A stretch of 64,000 nt of DNA from Rhodoferax sp. WC2427 (GTDB taxonomy: Bacteria > Pseudomonadota > Gammaproteobacteria > Burkholderiales > Burkholderiaceae_C), in assembly GCF_040822085.1 (NCBI RefSeq), contig NZ_CP162006.1, positions 1,178,001 to 1,242,000 on the forward strand, read 5' to 3'. This document shows, in pieces, positions 58,335 through 64,000 of the stretch; the first letter of the stretch is position 1, and every line of letters starts with the position of its first letter. The notes beneath the pieces are model-generated. The model did no database searches, was not told the DNA's origin, and was given only the letters and a program-made list of their open reading frames with translations. Made by a program: the position numbers and the translations under genes.

Positions 58335-59255
58335 CTACCGTGCAGCCAACATTTGAAGCCGCGTTTTGCACTTGGGAAAGTTGCTGCACCCCCAAAACGC
58401 CGCGCCGCCTTTGCTGGGCGTGCGCTCCAGCATCTTCACGCCGCAACTGGCGCAGGTGGGTTTCCAGTATTCGCCCTCGTGGGCAACGGCCAGCAGGGCT
58501 TGCTGTTGCTCGGGCGTGCGCTTGGCGATCATGGCCAGCAGGGCGGGGCCGTCCATGGCGGCGATGCCATTGGCGGCGGCGAACTGCTGGGCATCTTCGG
58601 TGTAGGTGGACGTGGTGGCGTAGATGCCACGCTGCAGCTTGTTTGATGCCATCACGCCGAAGAACTCGCGGATTTCCTTCACGCCCACGGGCTTGCCTTG
58701 CCAGTGCTTGCACTGCACCACGGCGACCGGTTTGTCCGTGCCAGCCGTGTGCAGCCAGATGTCCACGCCGCCGTCTGCTCCGTGCGACTGCGCGCGGGTG
58801 GTGTATCCGGCCTGGGCAAACAGGGCTTCACACACCGCTTCGAATCTGCGCCACTCGATGGCGGCGAACACGGCGGGGCTCCAGGCGCTGGCGGGTGTGG
58901 GGCTGGATGCGGGTGGAGTGGGTTCCGCGATGGGTGCCAGCGTTGGTTCTACTAGCTTTAGCCGCCCGCGCGATTTGGCGGGCGATGGCGTGTGTGCCAC
59001 GCCTTCCGTCGAATCACCTGTTTTAACTGTCATCCGTTTGACGATGGCGTATGCGCCGAGTAGCAGCACACCTATGCCCAATGCCAGCCAGGCGGGCGTG
59101 CGCAGTGCACTGGCAACTGTTTTCAGGATAGAGGAACTGGCAAACAACGGCGGGACGAGCAGCATGGCCGCACCGAGGACGATGGCTTGCAGGCCCTTTT
59201 GCTTCAGGATTTGGATGCCCTGTTTTTGTTGTCGGCTGTTGCGCTGTCTGGCCAT
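58335..59255 (-). CDS. Mrr-like restriction endonuclease with membrane helices and zinc ribbon
   Basis: Protein of 306 residues. Two membrane helices at about 22-40 and 54-74, a low-complexity Pro/Ser linker, then an Mrr-type catalytic domain: WRRFEAVCEALFAQAGYTTRAQSHGADGGVDIWLH with the Asp, and AVVQCKHWQGKPVG with Gln-x-Lys. A topoisomerase-type zinc ribbon follows (CASCGVKM and CSNFPKC). Anchoring in the membrane with a DNA-cleaving domain is shared with the NERD protein downstream. The target (foreign or modified DNA) is inferred from family. Confidence 0.88.
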   Translation of the reverse strand: MARQRNSRQQKQGIQILKQKGLQAIVLGAAMLLVPPLFASSSILKTVASALRTPAWLALGIGVLLLGAYAIVKRMTVKTGDSTEGVAHTPSPAKSRGRLKLVEPTLAPIAEPTPPASSPTPASAWSPAVFAAIEWRRFEAVCEALFAQAGYTTRAQSHGADGGVDIWLHTAGTDKPVAVVQCKHWQGKPVGVKEIREFFGVMASNKLQRGIYATTSTYTEDAQQFAAANGIAAMDGPALLAMIAKRTPEQQQALLAVAHEGEYWKPTCASCGVKMLERTPSKGGAAFWGCSNFPKCKTRLQMLAAR

Positions 59256-59334
59256 AGCGTTCCGGGTTGATTTTTGCAAAGAGCCTCATGGCTTGCGAAA
59301 GGTTGTACGCACAACCCACAGAAACGCACGTGGA

Positions 59335-59643
59335 TCACGCTGCATAAACGGATTCCCGGCTGCGGTTGATGCTGGCCAGTACGAAAGGGTTGCGTATAGC
59401 CCCTGGCTCTACCAGATCTACGCCACGCCCCAACAGCTTCTCTAGATCGGCCTTGGCACCAAAGAAGGCATCTAGTCCCACTGGCATATCCGTGTCGAAC
59501 TCCACCAAAAAGTCGGCATCGCTACTGCTGACATCAAAGTCGTCCCTCCGCGCCGCCGAGCCGAATACGTCCAGCCGCTGGATGCGGTAGTGCTGGCAAA
59601 TAGCCGAGGTACCGGGGCGGTGTTGGGCGATGGCGGGGTGCAT
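59335..59643 (-). CDS. MNT-type nucleotidyltransferase (MntA-like)
   Basis: Protein of 102 residues with the minimal nucleotidyltransferase motif: LDVFGSAARRDDF (Gly-Ser) then SSDADFLVEF (Asp-x-Asp). VDLVEPGAIRNP closes the core. MNT proteins are usually antitoxins that AMPylate a HEPN RNase toxin. No HEPN gene is adjacent, so this one is an orphan or has a partner elsewhere. Confidence 0.86.
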   Translation of the reverse strand: MHPAIAQHRPGTSAICQHYRIQRLDVFGSAARRDDFDVSSSDADFLVEFDTDMPVGLDAFFGAKADLEKLLGRGVDLVEPGAIRNPFVLASINRSRESVYAA

Positions 59644-59685
59644 GGTTTGGAGTTTAGTGGGGTGGATAGCTTATGCGTCAAACGG

Positions 59686-59735
59686 GCTGCTTGTGCTTGT
59701 GGAATGGGCGCAAGTAGCTACAGAAAGAGTAGCAA
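59686..59735 (+). repeat. Dispersed palindromic repeat, copy 14
   Basis: GCTGCTTGTGCTTGTGGAA, then TGGGCGCAAGTAGCTA, then CAGAAAGAGTAGC. Confidence 0.72.
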
Positions 59736-59788
59736 GGGTAAAAAGTGCCAATGCAAGACTTGATCCCGTGCCCTGCGTGCCCTGAGCT

Positions 59789-61516
59789 TCAATGATCGTT
59801 TGCAGATAATTCCGTGCGCTTAGGAGTTATTGCGGAAACCGATTCGTAGCAGTTGTTGCATATATTTTGCTTAATATATGCCAAATGACGCGTATCTACG
59901 GGTTTTTTGCAGTTTGGGCAAGAAAAAGCCTCGCCAACGCTCAATTGAAATTTTTGAAGAAAAGCATCAGGTAGAGATATTCTGCGAATTTGCCTTATAT
60001 CATCTTGCACAGATAGAGAGTCTAATGAGTTGTGGCTGAGTGCAGTGCGCGTAATATTTAGGTGATTGTAGCAACCGTAGTCTATCGAATATACATTAAA
60101 TGTTTCGCCAGGTATATCTCGGTGCGAGTAACCCTTTTTTCTTAGGTGTAATACGCGGAAATCAATTAAACTCAGAATGTGAGGATTTGAAGAGTGTTTT
60201 TCAGAAAGCATGAAGTGACTAGATTGTTTTTTCGTCACAATTTCTTCAACTAAAGATTGCAGAAGTATTTTTTCTGTTGCGTGTTCATCAATTTGTTTTT
60301 TCTTATCAGTTTCATACCATCCGGAAGTTGCAGATCGGACATTTTTTACAGAGATGTGTTTGCCGGCTGATGATTTAAACTGATCGTATGAGTGAATAAA
60401 TAAATTAATGAAATCTCGAGGTATCCCTGCACTAGCTATGCATAATTCACCGAGAGCCTTGTTTGTTAAAAATACATTTATAAATGTATTTGATGATTTG
60501 TTGCTGGTTTTTATAACTGATGCGACGACATTTGAATCTATGACGGAAAGATGTTTATGTAGGAGGTCATTGAAAAAATCCCTCGTCTTGGCTTTGTCTA
60601 GTTCAAATATATATCTATTGTCAAGTTGATATCCAAAGATGTCTCCACCATCCTCAAGGCCGTAGAATTTTTCACTGGTTTTATGTCCTAAATCGGTCCG
60701 ATTTGGAATTGCTGCAATTTTGAAGCTAAATTTCCCAGAAATGAAAACTCTCTTTAATAACTCTGCAAGGTGTTTTTGAACCTCTGCAGGTATTTCTGAC
60801 CATTCGTCGATAAGGCAAATTAGGCGATTTAATTGTAGCCACTCAATCAGTGCCTGTAATGACGTGGATATTTCTTGAATGCTTACATATCGCAAGTCTG
60901 ATTTTGTTTCTACTTTTTTTCCTGATAATGTTTTTCCTGCTGACACTTCGGGACTAGATGTTATTTTGACTTTGAGTTCACTACCTGTATTGTTTTCTTC
61001 GGTGATTGCTATGCTGCCCAGTCGTTTAAGTGATCGACCTGATAATTCGAGATTAATTGCATTTAAGTGATTTTGTATTTCTAAATTATCACTCTTATCT
61101 CTATGGCTGAGTGTCTCGGGGAAAATTTGATCTCGACCAAATATTAGGCGAACATTTATTGATAATGCATCAATCATCGATTGAACGATGCCTTGAAATA
61201 TTAGGGAGGCTGTTTCTTCCGGGGAAGTAGATGCGTTGTTTGTTAGTGGGAGAATTGAACGGGCATCAATGTAGATGCCAAGTTTTCTTTCTACTTCAAA
61301 ATTCGAATTTATTTTTTCTTGTAATGCTTTTAATAAATGTGTTTTCCCTGAGCCTCTTCTTCCGTATATGGCTTGATTATTGATGTTGTTAATGCTATCT
61401 AGGGACTCGTCGCCTACATAAAGTTCTAGATAGTTGGATGTACTTATGTTTTCCGCACGAATCACGTTGGCTAGTGTTCCGATTAAAATCTTTACTTGCT
61501 TGTCTCTAATATTCAT
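59789..61516 (-). CDS. P-loop ATPase of unknown function with C-terminal zinc ribbon (ORC/CDC6-like)
   Basis: Protein of 575 residues, strikingly AT-rich against the GC-rich surroundings. Walker A is IYGRRGSGKTHLL near residue 52; LICLIDEWSEI near 238 is the Walker B segment; AAIPNRTDLG looks like a sensor-1 region. A C-terminal four-Cys ribbon reads CPNCKKPVDTRH and ICNNCYES. The arrangement (ATPase, winged-helix-like middle, DEW Walker B) resembles the ORC-CDC6-type AAA ATPases found alone in bacterial accessory regions. No partner gene is adjacent. It may be a defence protein; this is inference. Confidence 0.75.
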   Translation of the reverse strand: MNIRDKQVKILIGTLANVIRAENISTSNYLELYVGDESLDSINNINNQAIYGRRGSGKTHLLKALQEKINSNFEVERKLGIYIDARSILPLTNNASTSPEETASLIFQGIVQSMIDALSINVRLIFGRDQIFPETLSHRDKSDNLEIQNHLNAINLELSGRSLKRLGSIAITEENNTGSELKVKITSSPEVSAGKTLSGKKVETKSDLRYVSIQEISTSLQALIEWLQLNRLICLIDEWSEIPAEVQKHLAELLKRVFISGKFSFKIAAIPNRTDLGHKTSEKFYGLEDGGDIFGYQLDNRYIFELDKAKTRDFFNDLLHKHLSVIDSNVVASVIKTSNKSSNTFINVFLTNKALGELCIASAGIPRDFINLFIHSYDQFKSSAGKHISVKNVRSATSGWYETDKKKQIDEHATEKILLQSLVEEIVTKKQSSHFMLSEKHSSNPHILSLIDFRVLHLRKKGYSHRDIPGETFNVYSIDYGCYNHLNITRTALSHNSLDSLSVQDDIRQIRRISLPDAFLQKFQLSVGEAFSCPNCKKPVDTRHLAYIKQNICNNCYESVSAITPKRTELSANDH

Positions 61517-61554
61517 TTGGTGGTTCTATCTGTAATTGATGGATATTTTTTAAA

Positions 61555-63360
61555 CTACTTCCCCCAACTATCCTTCAACCCCACAGCCAAGTTAAACACC
61601 ATCTTCCCCGCCTGGTGGTCCACCCGGTCTGCCACAAAGTAGCCGTGCCGCTCAAACTGGAACTTGTCGTCCGCCTTGGCCGCCGCCAGTGACGGCTCCA
61701 CGATGGCTTGCACGACTTTCAGGCTGTTGGGGTTCAGGCTTTCGATGAAGTCTTTGCCGCCTGCGTCGGGCTGGGCGTCGACGAATAGGCGGTCGTACAT
61801 GCGGACCTCTGCGGGCAGGCCGTCGGCTACGCTGACCCAGGTGATCACACCCTTGACCTTGACGCTGTCGGCGCCGGGGGTGCCGCTCTTGGTGTCGGGG
61901 ATGAGTTCGGCGTGCACTTCGGTGACACGGCCGTCGGCATCTTTGACGGCGCCGGTGCAGGTGATGACGTGGCCGTATTTGAGGCGCACCTTGTTGCCGG
62001 GGAACAACCTAAAGAAGCCCTTGGGTGGGGTTTCCTCGTAGTCGCCGCGTTCGATCCACACCTCTTTGCCGATCTGGAAGCTGCGCTTGCCCAGCTCGGG
62101 CAGGTGGGGGTGTACCGGGGCGCTGCAGGCATCGAGCACACCAGCGCCCATCACCGCGTCCCAGTTGGTAAGCACCAACTTGACGGGGTCGAGCACGGCC
62201 ATGGCGCGGGGGGCGCTGTGGTCCAGCGTTTCGCGCAGGCAGCCTTCCAGGGTGCTGTAGTCGATCCAGCTGTCGCTCTTGGTGACGCCAATGCGTTCGG
62301 CAAACAAGTGGATGGCCTCGGGGGTGTAGCCACGGCGGCGCAGGCCCACGATGGTGGGCATGCGGGGGTCGTCCCAGCCGCTGACCTTGTGGTCGTACAC
62401 CAGCTGGGCCAGCTTGCGTTTGCTGGTGACCACGTAGGTGAGGTTGAGGCGGGCAAATTCGTACTGGCGGGGGGGCGGGCTGGCCAGCAGGCCGCCTTCG
62501 CACAAGCGGGCCAGCAGCCAGTCGTAGAAGGGGCGCTGGTCTTCAAATTCCAGGGTGCAGATGCTGTGGGTGATTTGCTCCAGCGCGTCTTCGATGGGGT
62601 GGGCAAAGGTGTACATCGGGTAGATGCACCATTTGTCGCCCGTGCGGTGGTGGGTGGCGCGGCGGATGCGGTAGATGGCGGGGTCGCGCAGGTTGATGTT
62701 GGGGCTGGCCATGTCAATCTTGGCGCGTAGCACCATGGAGCCGTCTTCGTGCAGGCCGTCGCGCATTTCGCGCAGGCGGGCCAGGTTTTCGTCGGGGGTG
62801 CGGGTGCGGAAGGGGCTGTCGGTGCCGGGCTTGCCGAAGTCGCCGCGGTTGATGCGCATTTGCTCCACGGTTTGCTCGTCTACGTAGGCGTGGCCTGCGG
62901 TGACCAAATATTCGGCGGCGCGGTACATGAAGTCGAAGTAGCTGCTGGCTTCAAAGGGGGGCGCATCGGGCGCGCCATTCCAGTCAAAGCCCAGCCATTT
63001 CACGGTGTCGATGATGGCCTTGACGTATTCCTCGTCTTCTTTTTCGGGGTTGGTGTCGTCAAAACGCAGGTGGCACACGCCGCCGTAGTCGCGCGCCAGG
63101 CCGAAGTTGAGGCAGATGCTTTTGGCGTGGCCTACGTGCAGGTAGCCGTTGGGCTCGGGCGGGAAACGGGTGCGGATCTTGGCCGGGTCGGGCTGGCCGG
63201 TGGCCTGGTGCGCGGCATCGCCAGGGCTGCCAGCCCATTTGCGCTGGGCGTAGGTGCCTGCGGCCAGATCGGATTCAATGATCTGGCGCAGAAAATTGCT
63301 GGGTTTGGGGGTGTCGACCGGGGCAGCGGCGGGGGCTTTGGAGGGGGGGAGTGCGCTCAT
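61555..63360 (-). CDS. glnS: Glutamine--tRNA ligase
   Basis: Class I tRNA synthetase of 601 residues that charges tRNA-Gln in the cytoplasm. The HIGH motif is PEPNGYLHVGHAKS (HVGH at 75-78); the KMSKS equivalent is VTSKRKL. FDDTNPEKEDEEYVKAI and the C-terminal two-barrel anticodon-binding domain (GKEVWIERGDYEETPPKGFFRLFPGN) are standard. The N-terminus has about 60 extra residues rich in Ala and Pro. It lies 38 bp downstream, in transcription order upstream, of the AT-rich ATPase gene. Confidence 0.97.
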   Translation of the reverse strand: MSALPPSKAPAAAPVDTPKPSNFLRQIIESDLAAGTYAQRKWAGSPGDAAHQATGQPDPAKIRTRFPPEPNGYLHVGHAKSICLNFGLARDYGGVCHLRFDDTNPEKEDEEYVKAIIDTVKWLGFDWNGAPDAPPFEASSYFDFMYRAAEYLVTAGHAYVDEQTVEQMRINRGDFGKPGTDSPFRTRTPDENLARLREMRDGLHEDGSMVLRAKIDMASPNINLRDPAIYRIRRATHHRTGDKWCIYPMYTFAHPIEDALEQITHSICTLEFEDQRPFYDWLLARLCEGGLLASPPPRQYEFARLNLTYVVTSKRKLAQLVYDHKVSGWDDPRMPTIVGLRRRGYTPEAIHLFAERIGVTKSDSWIDYSTLEGCLRETLDHSAPRAMAVLDPVKLVLTNWDAVMGAGVLDACSAPVHPHLPELGKRSFQIGKEVWIERGDYEETPPKGFFRLFPGNKVRLKYGHVITCTGAVKDADGRVTEVHAELIPDTKSGTPGADSVKVKGVITWVSVADGLPAEVRMYDRLFVDAQPDAGGKDFIESLNPNSLKVVQAIVEPSLAAAKADDKFQFERHGYFVADRVDHQAGKMVFNLAVGLKDSWGK

Positions 63361-63496
63361 ACCCTGATTTTAGGTTGCGCAAGGCCCCGTTACGTTTGGC
63401 AACTCTTCTGTTTACAGGCTTGTCCACCGGATTGGTTGTACGGCGTTAACAGAAGTACGGGGCTATTTGCTCCCCCATTGAAATAAGGAGATCGGT

Positions 63497-63874
63497 ATGC
63501 AGTTCCAACGTTCATTATTTGCCGCTGTGTTGGCCGTCAGCGCCCTGGGTGCTGCCAGCGTGGCGCAAGCGCGCAGCGATGTGTCGTGGTCGATTGGTAT
63601 CGGCGTACCGGGGGTGCAGGTGTATGGTGCGCCCCAGCCGGTGTATGTGCAACCCGCGCCGGTGTACTACCAGCCGCCTCCGCAGGTGGTGTATCGGCCT
63701 GCGCCGGTGTATGTGCGGCCCGAGCCCGTGTACTACCAGCAGCCGCAACCGGTGGTGTACCAGCGCCCGCCCGTCTATGTGCAGCCGCAGGTGGTGTACG
63801 CGCCACCCCGTTGGGGCCACCACAAGCACCACCGCGACTGGGATGAAGGCCGCGGCAACGACTGGCGCCGTTAA
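63497..63874 (+). CDS. Secreted Pro/Tyr/Val/Gln-rich protein
   Basis: Precursor of 125 residues with a signal peptide (MQFQRSLFAAVLAVSALGAA, ending near AQA). The mature part begins SDVSWSIGIGVPGVQVYG and consists of about ten repeats of a Pro-Val-Tyr-Val/Tyr-Gln-Pro unit; it ends HHKHHRDWDEGRGNDW. YXQP repeat proteins of this sort are common in Comamonadaceae envelopes and have no known function. ATAAGGAG lies before the start. Confidence 0.85.
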   Translation: MQFQRSLFAAVLAVSALGAASVAQARSDVSWSIGIGVPGVQVYGAPQPVYVQPAPVYYQPPPQVVYRPAPVYVRPEPVYYQQPQPVVYQRPPVYVQPQVVYAPPRWGHHKHHRDWDEGRGNDWRR

Positions 63875-63885
63875 ATTGTAGGTAA

Positions 63886-63939
63886 AAGTGCCTCTGGCGC
63901 TTATGGTATGGGCGTGACTAGCTACTGAATGTGTAGCAA
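63886..63939 (-). repeat. Dispersed palindromic repeat, copy 15
   Basis: GCCTCTGGCGCTTATGGTATG, then GGCGTGACTAGCTA, then CTGAATGTGTAGC, between two convergent genes. Confidence 0.74.
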
Positions 63940-63954
63940 ATCACGCCCCTACTT

Positions 63955-64000
63955 TTAACCCTCTTTGCCCATCACCAGATCGGGCAGGATAGTCACGATC
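63955..64000 (-). CDS. 3' end of an unidentified gene
   Basis: Open minus-strand frame from the window edge to a TAA at 63955-63957, ending IVTILPDLVMGKEG. The VTILPD string is seen near the end of cysteine-synthase-type proteins, but 14 residues are too few to assign it. Confidence 0.5.
   Translation of the reverse strand, partial: IVTILPDLVMGKEG

Noticed and set aside
63640..63800. Tandem-repeat or CRISPR-like pattern
   Set aside because: The periodicity follows codons for Pro-Val-Tyr repeats in a secreted protein; there are no spacers of equal length.

Overview
The window is GC-rich, densely coded DNA that looks like the chromosome of a beta-proteobacterium of the family Comamonadaceae (Rhodoferax-like). 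The grounds are the gene families (Bug/TctC periplasmic binding proteins, gram-negative porin, TRAP transporter, PEP-CTERM protein, RoxA-type oxygenase), the codon usage, and a short palindromic repeat in about 15 copies that I recall from this family. No tRNA, rRNA, CRISPR array or intact transposase was seen.

Layout. 1-3.5 kb: the end of clpB with its terminator, then HxlR-type and MarR-type regulators. 3.5-18.3 kb: a catabolic cluster for esterified hydroxycinnamates. It has a tannase/feruloyl esterase, acyl-CoA dehydrogenase, Bug protein, porin, aromatic acid MFS carrier, SDR dehydrogenase, feruloyl-CoA synthase-like ligase and crotonase on the minus strand. Two thiolases and a CoA-transferase diverge from them on the plus strand. 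Together they read as uptake, CoA activation and beta-oxidation of the propenoid side chain. 18.4-20.6 kb: a PPC-domain protein, an AbiE-like regulator/nucleotidyltransferase pair behind two tandem palindromes, and a MazG-like pyrophosphohydrolase.

20.6-31.6 kb: a block of signalling genes only (three histidine kinases, a PAS-GGDEF-EAL-REC-PAS protein with degenerate active sites, an HDOD protein, an HD-GYP response regulator, a single-domain response regulator). It lies between two diverged 107-bp direct repeats of the mazG-like 3' end, which suggests insertion into an ancestral mazG/Bug-gene junction.

31.7-43 kb: uptake and oxidation of hexuronates. A TRAP transporter, two Bug proteins and a FadR-type regulator sit with uronate dehydrogenase, an SMP-30 lactonase, 5-dehydro-4-deoxyglucarate dehydratase, 2-oxoglutarate semialdehyde dehydrogenase and a KDG-type kinase. 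The aldarate dehydratase step is absent. 43-49.9 kb: an FAD oxidoreductase with a repeat copy inside its coding frame, an MFS exporter, a FeeM-like N-acyltransferase fused to a PilZ-like domain, a SlyD-like isomerase, a RoxA-like oxygenase and small proteins. 50-54.3 kb: a PEP-CTERM protein behind a near-perfect sigma-54 promoter, an AT-rich VAO-type flavoprotein, a low-molecular-weight tyrosine phosphatase and a UDP-glucuronate epimerase, a set that fits exopolysaccharide or floc biology. 54.4-64 kb: ComEA-like, uridine kinase and short RNB nuclease genes. These are followed by a run of nuclease-like and defence-like genes (GIY-YIG-like, NERD, Mrr-like, MNT, and an AT-rich P-loop ATPase), glnS, a small secreted Pro/Tyr/Val/Gln-rich protein, and the 3' end of one more gene.
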